Below are positions 17,534 to 25,864 of a stretch of DNA of 64,000 bases, piece by piece. A program made the translations under genes and the position numbers. The notes under the pieces are model-generated. The model saw only the letters and a program-made list of their open reading frames with translations, was not told where the DNA came from and did not search any database. This stretch comes from JACVRW01 sp963812915 (GTDB lineage: Bacteria > Actinomycetota > Thermoleophilia > Solirubrobacterales > Thermoleophilaceae), in contig CAWEXB010000010.1 in NCBI GenBank assembly GCA_963812915.1, positions 62,001-126,000 of the forward strand, given 5' to 3'. Positions within the stretch are counted from its first letter, which is position 1, and every line of letters begins with the position of its first letter.

Positions 17534-18090
17534 GCGAAGGCGGTGCGGGTCTCCTTCGAGCTCCGCTCGACGCTCAGGCTCACGTAGAAGAGCCGGAAGC
17601 GGCCGATGCCGATCTCGTCGCCGTCCTCGAGCTCCGCGAGCTCCACACGTTCGCCGTTCTTGAAGACGCCGTTGAGACTGCGGTCGTCGAGGATGCGAGC
17701 GCCGCCTTCCTCTCGGTAGAGCAGCGCGTGACGGCGCGAAACCGTCGGGTCGTCGAACCGCACGTGGGCCGAGAGGCTGCGTCCGATCCGGGTCCAGCCG
17801 TCCTGGAGCGGGACTACCCGGACGCGCTCGTCGTCGGCGAAGGCGAGGTAGTCGCCTTCTCGCACGAGGGCTTCGCGCGCCTCCTCGAGCCAGGGCGGCG
17901 CCCCCTCGACGTCGTTGTGGTCATGCTTCTTCAGGCCCTCGCCGAACAGCGTCGCGCGGCGGAACTGACGGTGCCCGCACTCTGGGCACGCTGGAACCTG
18001 ATCCAGCTCATGGAGCGCTATGGCGAATCCGCACGAGTCGCAACGGAAGGAGCCGGCCCCTGCCAGGGTTCCGGCGCTGAAGGCTTCCAT
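17530..18090 (-). CDS. Zinc-ribbon and FHA domain protein
   Basis: A 186-residue protein with an N-terminal zinc ribbon (CDSCG and CPECG about 20 residues apart, residues 14-38) and a C-terminal FHA domain (about 105-175) containing RIGRSLSAHVRFDDPTVSRRHA and the later LNGVFKNGERV. FHA domains bind phosphothreonine peptides, usually on partners of Ser/Thr kinases. ATG at 18090 is chosen because GAGGAGA lies at proper distance upstream; the longer open frame to 18195 lacks such a site. No kinase gene is adjacent, so the partner is unknown. Confidence 0.85.
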   Translation of the reverse strand: MEAFSAGTLAGAGSFRCDSCGFAIALHELDQVPACPECGHRQFRRATLFGEGLKKHDHNDVEGAPPWLEEAREALVREGDYLAFADDERVRVVPLQDGWTRIGRSLSAHVRFDDPTVSRRHALLYREEGGARILDDRSLNGVFKNGERVELAELEDGDEIGIGRFRLFYVSLSVERSSKETRTAFA

Positions 18091-18171
18091 TGATATGTCT
18101 CTCCTCGGGGTGGGGGTAGGGGCATGGTAGCGAGGCCTGTCAAGAGTCCAAGTCAAAAGGCCGCTATTTGC

Positions 18172-18201
18172 GGGCTTTCTTACGTGTAAGGACAAAGACC
18201 C
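18172..18201. repeat. Hairpin upstream of the FHA gene
   Basis: GGGCTTT (18172-18178) pairs with AAAGACCC (18194-18201, one bulged A) and CTTAC (18179-18183) pairs with GTAAG (18186-18190). The plan of a GGG..CTTT/AAAG..CCC outer stem with a TAC/GTA inner stem resembles the palindromic element at 2972 and 34951, but the sequence identity is too low to call it the same family with confidence. Confidence 0.4.
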
Positions 18202-18228
18202 ACCGCCGAGTTCGACATTTCGGAGTGA

Positions 18229-18269
18229 GCCGGGCGGGAGAGCGCAGCGAGAGGACTCTCCCGCCCGGC
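18229..18269. repeat. Perfect 14-bp inverted repeat before the small zinc protein
   Basis: GCCGGGCGGGAGAG (18229-18242) and CTCTCCCGCCCGGC (18256-18269) are perfect inverted arms around a 13-base loop. The right arm ends 15 bases before the ATG at 18285. It could be a translational control hairpin or a terminator without a T-run. No second copy was noticed in the window. Confidence 0.65.
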
Positions 18270-18284
18270 CGCGAACCCCTGCGC

Positions 18285-18527
18285 ATGCCCGATCTCGCCG
18301 CCATGATCATGCGCCGAAGCCTCGGGACGCTTCCGCCCGGCGGCCCCCGGTGCGCCGAGTGCCGCCGCAACCCACTCCCCGGCGAGCGGGTGCACGAGCT
18401 CGACTCCGGTCGCACGCTATGCGACCTGTGCTTCGCCGTGCTGCCGGACGAGCGTCGGCTCGCCGTGCGCACCGAGCGCGTGCACGCCAGCGAGCGACCG
18501 CTCGAGGTCGCACCGAAGGCCGCCTGA
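18285..18527 (+). CDS. Small zinc-binding protein, unknown function
   Basis: An 80-residue protein with two CxxC knuckles (CAEC and CDLC, about 24 residues apart), enough to bind one zinc ion. The start at ATG 18285 is preferred because the longer open frame (from 18168) would read through the strong hairpin and has an arginine-rich, non-conserved N-terminus. I do not recognise the family. It lies between the FHA gene (divergent) and an SRPBCC gene on the same strand. Confidence 0.55.
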   Translation: MPDLAAMIMRRSLGTLPPGGPRCAECRRNPLPGERVHELDSGRTLCDLCFAVLPDERRLAVRTERVHASERPLEVAPKAA

Positions 18528-18563
18528 CCACCGGCGGGGGGCGCCCATAGAATCCGGGCGCCC

Positions 18564-19121
18564 ATGCGCGAAGTCACCGTCTCGACGGTCATCTCCGCCC
18601 CTCGCGAGGAGGTGTTCGACTTCGTCTGCGACCTGGCCGGCCGCCCCGCCTACACCGATCACTACATGCACGACTACCGGCTCGCCCGCGTCAACCCGGT
18701 CGGCCTGGGGGCGGCGGCACGCTTCCACATCCGGGCCCCGCTCGCAAAGGAGTATGCGGAGCTCGAGATAAAGGAGGTGGATCGGCCGCGCCGGATCGTC
18801 GAAGAGCTCCACGTGGGGCGCCGCGGCCGAAACCGCTCGCTCGCCGTCTATGAGTTCATGCCCGAGACCGGTGGCGTCACGCGCGTCGAGCTGACCACCT
18901 ACAGCGAGCCCGCCACGGTGATCGACCGCATCAAGGAGATCGGCGCCGCGGGGTCGGTCCGGCGCAAGACGAAGAAGGCACTCGAGCGGCTCCGAAGGAT
19001 CTTCGAGGAGCCGCCCAAGGAGCCGCTCAAGCGGGCGACGATCGCGGGCTACGAGCCGGCGAAGGCACCCCGCTTCGGAGCCCCCGCGGGCATGGATCCG
19101 GCGCGGGCGAGGCGTGACTAG
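18564..19121 (+). CDS. SRPBCC family protein (START/polyketide cyclase fold)
   Basis: A 185-residue protein that begins REVTVSTVISAPREEVFDFV, a typical SRPBCC/polyketide-cyclase strand-helix start, with later YAELEIKEVDRPRRIVEE matching the hydrophobic-pocket strands. These proteins bind lipids or other hydrophobic ligands, and some are aromatase/cyclases; no catalytic residue can be claimed here. The last 40 residues are basic and probably outside the fold. Its stop overlaps the GTG start of the following lipoprotein gene. Confidence 0.78.
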   Translation: MREVTVSTVISAPREEVFDFVCDLAGRPAYTDHYMHDYRLARVNPVGLGAAARFHIRAPLAKEYAELEIKEVDRPRRIVEELHVGRRGRNRSLAVYEFMPETGGVTRVELTTYSEPATVIDRIKEIGAAGSVRRKTKKALERLRRIFEEPPKEPLKRATIAGYEPAKAPRFGAPAGMDPARARRD

Positions 19122-19683
19122 ACTGCCCGCCCGGATGGACGTTCTGCTGCGCCGACTCGCCCTGGCGGCCTGCGTGCTCGGCCTCTCCGTCGGCGTGGCC
19201 GCCTGTGACGACGAGGAGCAGGGCGTGGACGAGCCGGCCGAGGAGGGACTCGCGCTCCCGCTCGACGGGGTGGACTACAACGTCTTCATCACCCGTCAGC
19301 TGAACCCCGAGATCCCCCCGGACGACACCTACTACACGGGTCCGGAGGTGCCCCCGGACGAGACCCTGTACGGCGTCTTCCTTCAAGCCTGCAACAACTC
19401 GGATGAGCGCCGAAGTACTGCGGAGGACTTCAAGGTCGTCGACAACCAGGGCAACGAGTTCGAGCCCGAGCAGGTCGACGCGGGCAGCGTCATCGCGTAC
19501 GAGCCCGGGGAGCTCGACCCCGAGGAGTGCATCCCCGAGGCCGGGAGCCTGGCGCAGCTCGGTCCCGAGGCCGCCTCGATGCTGCTGTTCCGGTTTCCGC
19601 TCGCAGTAACGGAGAATCGCCCGCTGGAGCTCGAGATCGAGGGCGAGGGCGACGAGATGCTCACCTTCGAGCTCGACCTCTAG
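19114..19683 (+). CDS. Putative lipoprotein, unknown function
   Basis: The N-terminus has basic residues, a hydrophobic stretch (LALAACVLGLSVGV) and a lipobox-like VAAC with the lipidated cysteine at about residue 31, so export and lipid anchoring are expected. The mature part is strongly acidic, with many Glu/Asp and Pro, and has no domain I recognise. The pattern (short hydrophobic strands, FLQACNNSDE, FELDL end) suggests a small beta domain such as a DUF4352-like fold, but this is a guess. GTG 19114 overlaps the SRPBCC stop; ATG 19135 is an alternative start. Confidence 0.65.
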   Translation: MTRLPARMDVLLRRLALAACVLGLSVGVAACDDEEQGVDEPAEEGLALPLDGVDYNVFITRQLNPEIPPDDTYYTGPEVPPDETLYGVFLQACNNSDERRSTAEDFKVVDNQGNEFEPEQVDAGSVIAYEPGELDPEECIPEAGSLAQLGPEAASMLLFRFPLAVTENRPLELEIEGEGDEMLTFELDL

Positions 19684-21368
19684 CGTCGCGTCTTCAGCCC
19701 GTCCTCGAGGACGACCCGAGCCGCCGGCGCCGCCGTGGCGCCGCCCGCTCCGGCCCGCACGAACATGACACCGACCGCGATGCGCGGGCGGGCCGCCGGG
19801 GCGAAGGCGGCGAACCAGGCGTCCGTGTTGGACCCGTCGGTGGGGGACGCGGCGTTCGGCCCGCGGGTGTCCTCGAGCTCTGCGGTCCCGGTCTTGCCGG
19901 CCACCTTCACGCCGCCGATCGCGGCCGCCGTGCCCGTGCCGTAGGAAACGACGTCGACCATCAGCGAGCCGATCGTGCGGGCGACTCTGCGCGACGTGAC
20001 CCGCACCGGGTCCGCGGGCTCGTCCGCGGCCAGCGTGGGCTCATGGCGAACCCCGTCGGCCGCGATCACCTGCGCCGCCGAGGCCAGGCGGAGGGGAGTG
20101 GCCAGCACCTTCCCCTGGCCGATCGCCGTCGATCCGACCTCGAGCGGCGTGCGGATCTCCGAGGCCGGCGGAAGCGTGCTGGCCACCTCTCCCGGGATTG
20201 TGGGCTCGGCGTTCCAGCCGTAGCGCTCGGCCGCGTCGACGAGCCGTTCCGCCCCCACCTTCACGCCCAGGGGCGCGAACACGGAGTTGCAGGAGTGGGC
20301 GAAGCTGTCCCGGAAGCTACCGCCGCAGGACTCGCCGCCGGCGTTCTCGAGCTCCACTCCGTCGATGGTCGCCGCCGTCTCCACCGGGAACTCGTCGGTG
20401 GGCTTGACGAGGCCCGCCTCGAGCGCGGCGGTGGTCGTCACGATCTTGAAGGTCGAGCCCGGCGGCTGCGGCGCCGAGAACGCGATCCCGGCGAGGGCGA
20501 GGATCGCGCCGCTCCGCGGGTCGAGCGCCGCGATCCCGCCGAATCGGCCCGCGAGCGCGATCACGGCGGCCTCCTGTAGCCGCGTGTCGATCGTCGTTTG
20601 CACCGGCGGCGCCTCGCGCGGCCGCGCTCGCGCCAGCACCCGCCGGCCGGCCCGGAGCTCGCCGCCGGGCCTCCCGGCCAGCCGATCCTCGAAGGCCTCC
20701 TCGAGCCCGCTCTGCCCGACCGGCCAGTCGCGCGGGAAGCCGCGCGCGTAGAGCGCGTCACGCTCGCCCCTCGTCTCCTCGGGCTCCATGCTGCCGGCGA
20801 TCGAGTCTGCGATCCCCACGAGCGGTGAGCTGCGCGCGTCCGCCGGCCCCTCGGCGAGCACCTTCCGGTTGCGTGAAAACAGCGTGGCACGCTCGGGCGG
20901 CGCGCTCTCACGGCGCAGGCGCTCGCCCTCGCGCAGCTCGGGGAAGACGAGCCAGGGCTTCCACTCGACCTGCTCGTTCTCCACGGGTACGAGCAGCTCG
21001 CCGCGCTGTAGCCCGAAGACCCGCGTGCGGAGCGTCATCGGCACGACGACCGAGTCGCCCCGCGCGCCCTTCGGGTCGCCCGCGGACACGGCCACCAGCG
21101 TCGCCGTCTCCGCGGCGCGGCGGTACGCGCGGCGGAAGCGCTCGAACGGATAGTCGGAGCGGGCCGAGTCGCTCAGAAGGGCGTACATGGCGCGCTCGTC
21201 GCCGCGTTCCCAGGCCTCCGCGAAGTCGCTCGCCGCGCGCTCGTCGGCGCTGGCGGCGAGCGATCCGACCAGCGCGCCGGCGGCCAGCGCAAGCGCCGCG
21301 AGCCCGCCGACGGCGGGAAGGGCTCGATGCGTCAGGCGCCTGCGGCGCTCGCTGCTGAGGTCGATCAC
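19680..21368 (-). CDS. Penicillin-binding protein with NTF2-like domain
   Basis: A 562-residue membrane-anchored transpeptidase that cross-links peptidoglycan outside the membrane. One membrane helix (about residues 18-40) is followed by an NTF2/MecA_N-type domain (about 45-140) and the transpeptidase domain. Catalytic motifs are intact: SxxK in PPGSTFK (near 303), SxN in HSCNSV (near 361), KTG in AGKTGTAE (near 488). The MecA_N domain places it with the PBP2a/PbpA-like class B proteins. It is divergent from the MarP-like protease gene. Confidence 0.9.
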   Translation of the reverse strand: MIDLSSERRRRLTHRALPAVGGLAALALAAGALVGSLAASADERAASDFAEAWERGDERAMYALLSDSARSDYPFERFRRAYRRAAETATLVAVSAGDPKGARGDSVVVPMTLRTRVFGLQRGELLVPVENEQVEWKPWLVFPELREGERLRRESAPPERATLFSRNRKVLAEGPADARSSPLVGIADSIAGSMEPEETRGERDALYARGFPRDWPVGQSGLEEAFEDRLAGRPGGELRAGRRVLARARPREAPPVQTTIDTRLQEAAVIALAGRFGGIAALDPRSGAILALAGIAFSAPQPPGSTFKIVTTTAALEAGLVKPTDEFPVETAATIDGVELENAGGESCGGSFRDSFAHSCNSVFAPLGVKVGAERLVDAAERYGWNAEPTIPGEVASTLPPASEIRTPLEVGSTAIGQGKVLATPLRLASAAQVIAADGVRHEPTLAADEPADPVRVTSRRVARTIGSLMVDVVSYGTGTAAAIGGVKVAGKTGTAELEDTRGPNAASPTDGSNTDAWFAAFAPAARPRIAVGVMFVRAGAGGATAAPAARVVLEDGLKTRR

Positions 21369-21445
21369 GGGAGGGCCGGCGTCGATGGTAACCGCGACTG
21401 CCGAGGCTGCCTCGGGCGCATCAACTATTACGCTGGTTTGGGCGC

Positions 21446-22595
21446 GTGACCCCGCTCGATTGGATCATCGTGGCGTTTACGGCGCTGATGGCATTCTGGG
21501 GTTACGCCCGGGGCCTCATCGTGGGAGCGCTGTCGCTCGCCGGGTTCGCAGGCGGGGCGCTGCTGGGTTCGCGGCTCGGGCCGTTGCTGCTGGCGGAGGG
21601 CTCGAGCTCGCCGTACGCGCCGCTGGCGGCGCTGATCGGCGCGCTGGCGTTTGGGGCGGTTCTCGCTGCCGGTCTCGAGCTGCTCGGTTTTCGCCTCTCC
21701 CACCGGCTGGGCAGCCGCCTCGGCGTTCTCGACGGGGTCGGGGGCGCAGCGCTGGTCGGCTGCGTCGGGTTGGGGCTCGTCTGGATCGGCGGCGCCGTGG
21801 CGCTCCACACTCCCGGAGCAAGCGATCTGCGCGAGCCGATCCAGCGCTCGGCGATCCTTCAGGAGCTCAACGAGCGGCTCCCCCCGTCGGGACCGATCCT
21901 TCAGGCGCTCGCGCGCTTCGACCCGTTCCCGCAGATCGAGGGCCCAGCGCCGGACGTCGCGCCGCCCACCGCCGCGATCGCCCGCGACCCGGACGTGGAG
22001 CGCGCCGGGGGCAGCGTGGTGAAGGTGCTCGGTACGGCCTGCGGGCTGGGGGTGCAGGGCAGCGGCTGGATCGCAGCCGACGGCGTCGTCGTCACGAACG
22101 CGCACGTCGTAGCGGGGCAGGACGACACGACGGTCCAGGTGCGGGGCGAGGGACCGCGCCTCGACGCGCAGGCGATCTGGTTCGACTCGCGCAACGACCT
22201 GGCGATCCTGCGCGTCCCGGGCGTCTCCGGCGTAGCGGCGCTGCGCCTGGACGTTGGAGCGGAACAGGGCGCCTCGGCGGCGATCCTCGGCTTCCCCGAG
22301 AACGGGCCGTACGACGTGCGAGGCGGGCCGGCTCGGACAGACGTCGACCGTGGTCAGCCAGGACGCCTACGGGCGCGGCCCGGTGCGGCGCACGATCACC
22401 GCGCTGCGCGGCCTCGTCCGCTCGGGCAACTCGGGTGGCCCGATGGTGGACGCCGCCGGCCGAGTTGTCACGACCATCTTCGCCGCGTCGGTGTCGGATG
22501 GAGGCCGGAGCGGCTTCGGGGTTCCGGACTCGATCGTGCGCGAGGCGCTCGGGCGCGCGAGCGGGCCGGTGAACACCGGCCCCTGCGCGCGTTAA
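21446..22595 (+). CDS. MarP-like membrane serine protease (CvpA + trypsin), one frameshift
   Basis: The N-terminal 130 residues form four hydrophobic segments like colicin V production/CvpA proteins. A periplasmic trypsin-like domain follows, with His in VVTNAHVVAG, Asp in RNDLAILR and Ser in VRSGNSGGPMV. This is the layout of mycobacterial MarP, which helps cells withstand acid and oxidative stress and acts on cell-wall hydrolases. The frame changes near 22321 (one extra G in CGAGGCGGG); joining gives about 382 residues. Start GTG 21446. The adjacent divergent penicillin-binding protein fits a cell-wall role. Confidence 0.85.
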
Positions 22596-22617
22596 CCACG
22601 GCGCCGGTTCCGACATC

Positions 22618-23526
22618 TCACAGCAGCGCGATCACGGCGTCGAGGTCCGCGCTCCTCGCGGCTATCAATTCCTCGGCCTGAGCGCGCAAGGCGCGGAGGT
22701 TCTCGTCGGTCGCGTCGTCCAGCGCGTCGCTCGCCCGCGTCAGCTCGACCTGGAAGCGCCAATAGCGGCCCTCGCCGAGCGCGTGGCGGAGCTGGTAGTC
22801 CACGGCATCCGAGATCCCGTCGAAGACCACGTCGAGCAGCGGTCGCGCCCACTCGAGCAGACCCCAGTCCTCGATCTCGTCGAAGGTACGTCGTCGCGTT
22901 CGCTCGCCGGTGCCGAGGGACAGCAGGACGACTTCGGCGCCCGGCTGGAAGCGCACGGCCTCGGCGAAGGCGGACATCGCCGGGTTGGCCGCGAACACCC
23001 CGCCGTCGACGAGCGCGCGGCCGTCGACCGCTGACGGCTCGAAGTAGGTCGGCGCGGCGGAGGACGCGCGCGCGACGACGGAGAGCGGGAAGTCGTCCTC
23101 GGGGCTCTCGCGCGCGTCGGTGGTCTTGAAGAAGAACGGGGCCGGCCCGGCGGTGTCGTAGGCCGGCACGACCAGGTCGGGGCGGGTCCGGCTCAGGCGC
23201 TTGTCCGACAGGAAGCGCGCGAGCACGCCGTCGAGCGTCGCCGAGTCGTACTTCTCGTCGAGCAGACCGTCGGCGCTCCTGATCCGCTGGAAGATCGAGC
23301 GGGAGAAGATCTCGGGACCTTCCTCCTCGTACAGAGCCGCCACCCGGGCGGCGGGGAGCGGGTCGGGGGCACAGAGCGCGCAGGCCAGGATCGCCCCCGT
23401 GGAAGTCCCTGCGATCAGGTCGAACAGCTCGAACACCCGACGCTCCGCGCGGCGCTCGAGCTCCTCGAGCACGAGCGCGGGAATGAGGCCGCGGATCCCG
23501 CCGCCGTCGATGGAGAGGACGCGCAT
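22618..23526 (-). CDS. Patatin-like phospholipase
   Basis: A 302-residue patatin-domain lipase. The oxyanion motif DGGGIRG is at residues 7-13, the nucleophile elbow GTSTG near residue 43, and the Asp of the dyad in LVDGGVF near 172. The predicted reaction is hydrolysis of acyl esters in membrane lipids. Its length equals stand-alone bacterial patatins. CapV-type CBASS effectors share this domain, but no cyclic-nucleotide synthase lies nearby, so a housekeeping role is more likely. Its start codon overlaps the 5' end of the divergent lysyl-oxidase-like gene region. Confidence 0.85.
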   Translation of the reverse strand: MRVLSIDGGGIRGLIPALVLEELERRAERRVFELFDLIAGTSTGAILACALCAPDPLPAARVAALYEEEGPEIFSRSIFQRIRSADGLLDEKYDSATLDGVLARFLSDKRLSRTRPDLVVPAYDTAGPAPFFFKTTDARESPEDDFPLSVVARASSAAPTYFEPSAVDGRALVDGGVFAANPAMSAFAEAVRFQPGAEVVLLSLGTGERTRRRTFDEIEDWGLLEWARPLLDVVFDGISDAVDYQLRHALGEGRYWRFQVELTRASDALDDATDENLRALRAQAEELIAARSADLDAVIALL

Positions 23527-23557
23527 GACGTCGACGGTAACCGCTACAACTCCTGCG

Positions 23558-24391
23558 GTGCGTGCCGTGCGAATTCTGCTGCTTGCTGCGATTGCGGCGG
23601 CGACGGCGGGCTTTCAGCAGCCACCGCCGACGCGCGAGCAACTCGACCCCAATCCCTGCATCGCCCCCCAGGCCGCCCTGCTGCGCTGCCCGGATTTCGC
23701 CATGCGGCGACCCTATGGGCTCTACACCGACCGGTTGACGAAGGCGGGACACACCGTGCTTCGCGCCGGAAACGTGATCGACAGCGTCGGTCGGGGGCCC
23801 GTCGAGCTCCACGGCGTGCGAATCGGCCCGCGCTTCATGCGCGCCTACCAGCGGATCTACGCCCGGAACGGCGGGCGGATAGACGTGAACACGGGAGCGC
23901 GGCTCGAATTCAAGTTCGCCCACCAGCAGCGCTACTGGTGGAAGTTCTACGACGCCGCCCGCTTCGAGCTCTGGCGGGTGGACCGCGAGGGTCGCCGCAC
24001 CCGCCGGGTGCGCACGGGGCCAAAGGTCTCCTACTGCCTGCGCGACCTGACCCACACGCGGCCCCGGCTCGCGCGCTCGCCGCGTCGTCGGGTCTATCCG
24101 GCGTGCAACACCGACCCGGGCCGCCGGCGCGTCCGGCTCGGCACCTCGCCCGGATGGGCGGATATCTATCCGCCGGCCTATCCGGAGCAGTGGATCGACG
24201 TGACCGGCCTGCGCGGCTGCTTCGCCTACGTACATACCGCCGATCCGAAGAACGGGATCTACGAGGCGAACGAGGACAACAACGAGGCGCAGGTCATCGT
24301 GCGGCTGCCGTTTCGCCCCGGCGAGCGGCGCGGCGCCTGCCGCGGGCGTGATCTGGGCCGCGGCTACGATCAAGACGGCTACGGCGGCTAA
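23558..24391 (+). CDS. Lysyl-oxidase-fold secreted protein lacking copper histidines
   Basis: Signal peptide (MRAVRILLLAAIAAATAG from GTG 23558), then a domain with the lysyl oxidase pattern: disulfide cysteines, RFELW, YPACNTDPG, SPGWADIYPP, QWIDVTGL and GIYEANEDNNEA. In true lysyl oxidases the copper site is a WHxHxH cluster before the ARYELW strand; here the same place reads YWWKFYDAARFELW, with no histidine. The protein probably keeps the fold as a secreted or surface domain without amine oxidase activity. ATG 23525 is an alternative start. About 277 residues. Confidence 0.7.
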   Translation: MRAVRILLLAAIAAATAGFQQPPPTREQLDPNPCIAPQAALLRCPDFAMRRPYGLYTDRLTKAGHTVLRAGNVIDSVGRGPVELHGVRIGPRFMRAYQRIYARNGGRIDVNTGARLEFKFAHQQRYWWKFYDAARFELWRVDREGRRTRRVRTGPKVSYCLRDLTHTRPRLARSPRRRVYPACNTDPGRRRVRLGTSPGWADIYPPAYPEQWIDVTGLRGCFAYVHTADPKNGIYEANEDNNEAQVIVRLPFRPGERRGACRGRDLGRGYDQDGYGG

Positions 24392-25833
24392 CGGCTAGCG
24401 GAGCTCGCCGCCAGCGCACGGGCCGTCTCGACTACCTCCGCGACGAGGGTCGCGAGGTGCTCCGAGCCGGTGCCAGGGTGCAGGATGCAGGCGCGCAGCG
24501 TCTCGCGGCCGCCGAAGACGGTGCCGGTGACGAAGACGCGACCGCGCGCCTGAACCGCCTCGGCCAGCGCGCGGTTCACGTCCTCCAGCCGGCCGGGCGG
24601 ACAGCCCGCCGGGCGCGCGCGGAACGCGACGATCGAGGTCTCGGGCGCGGCGGCCAGCTCCAGCTCGGGCTCGCGCTCGACGAGGGCCGCCAGCTCGCGG
24701 GCGAGCTCGTTCGCGCGCGCCACCTGGGCGGCGAGGCCGGCGCGTCCGCGTGATGCGATGGTCGCCCACGTCTTGAGCGCGCGGAACGGTCTCGTCTGCT
24801 CGAACCCGTACTCGGCGAACGTACCGACCGGCGCGCCCGCGTCCTGGCGCAGGTACGGCGGGACGAGGCTGAACGCGTCGCGCAGGTCGTCGCCGCGCCG
24901 AGCGAGCGCGCACCCGGCGTCGACGGGGACGCCGAGCCACTTGTGCGGGTCGAGGGCGAGCGAATCGGCCCGCTCCATGCCGCGAAAGCGGGCCGCGACC
25001 GCCGGGTCGAGCACGCCGAACGCACCGTACGCGCCGTCGACGTGGAACCAGAGGGCCTCCGTCGCCGCGACGTCTGCGAGCGCATCGAGCGGGTCGATCA
25101 CGCCGGCGTTGACGGTTCCGGCCGAGCCGACGAGCAGCGCGGGCAAGGCGCCGCTCGCGCGATCCGCGGCGATGGTGGCGCGCAGTGCGACCGCGTCGAG
25201 CCGTCCTCCGTCGAGCGGCACCTCGCGCATCGCTCCGCTGCCGATGCCGAGCAGCTCCAGCGCGCGCCGTACGCAGCTATGGGCCTCGGCCGGGACGTAG
25301 GCGACGAGCTGGGGGGCGCCGGCGAGGCCGTCGCGACGCACGTCGTGGCCCACTGCCGCCAGCGCACGACTTCGAGCGCCGGAGAGGCAGACGATCGTGG
25401 CGGCGGACGCGCCGCTCGTGAGCAGGCCGGCGCCCGGCGCGTGCGGGAAGCCGACGAGCTCGGCCAACCAGCGCACCACTGCGTGCTCGAGGTGGACGTC
25501 GGCGTGGTCCCCGGCGACGACGCTCGGGTTCATCGCGGCCGCCGCCAGCGACGCGACGATCCCGGCGGGCGAAGGCGGCGGGTTGACCCAGCCGAAGAAG
25601 GCCGGGTGGCCATTGCCCATGGCGTGGGGCAGGACGTCGCGCAGCGCCGTCGCCACCAGGTCGTCGAGCGTGCCCGCGTGCTCCGGCAGGGGCAGGTCGA
25701 GCAGCTGCTCGCGCAGGGCGTCGGGCAGCGGCTGCCAAACCGGGCGCGACGGCAGCGCGGCGAGGTGGTCGGCGACGCCGTCTACCAGCTCGTGCGCGGC
25801 GGGGCGAAACGCTCGCAGCTCGCCTTCGAACAC
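24388..25833 (-). CDS. PLP-dependent group II amino acid decarboxylase
   Basis: A 481-residue pyridoxal-phosphate enzyme of the aromatic amino acid/glutamate decarboxylase group. The N-terminal HPAFFGWVNPPPSPAG, the PLP-contact region FHVDGAYGAF and the Schiff-base lysine in LDPHKWLGVP (near residue 299) are present. It removes CO2 from an amino acid; the substrate (aromatic, glutamate or other) cannot be decided from sequence alone. The GTG at 25833 is taken as start because the open frame upstream merges into the preceding gene. It lies 31 bases downstream of the fused sigma factor gene on the same strand. Confidence 0.87.
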   Translation of the reverse strand: MFEGELRAFRPAAHELVDGVADHLAALPSRPVWQPLPDALREQLLDLPLPEHAGTLDDLVATALRDVLPHAMGNGHPAFFGWVNPPPSPAGIVASLAAAAMNPSVVAGDHADVHLEHAVVRWLAELVGFPHAPGAGLLTSGASAATIVCLSGARSRALAAVGHDVRRDGLAGAPQLVAYVPAEAHSCVRRALELLGIGSGAMREVPLDGGRLDAVALRATIAADRASGALPALLVGSAGTVNAGVIDPLDALADVAATEALWFHVDGAYGAFGVLDPAVAARFRGMERADSLALDPHKWLGVPVDAGCALARRGDDLRDAFSLVPPYLRQDAGAPVGTFAEYGFEQTRPFRALKTWATIASRGRAGLAAQVARANELARELAALVEREPELELAAAPETSIVAFRARPAGCPPGRLEDVNRALAEAVQARGRVFVTGTVFGGRETLRACILHPGTGSEHLATLVAEVVETARALAASSASR

Positions 25834-25864
25834 GTCGCAAGCATAAGTTGAGCGCCTTCGCCGC

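Noticed and set aside
22618..23526. CBASS defence module with a patatin (CapV) effector
   Set aside because: No CD-NTase, HORMA/TRIP13 or Cap2/Cap3-like gene is found nearby; neighbours are a protease and a lysyl-oxidase-like protein.
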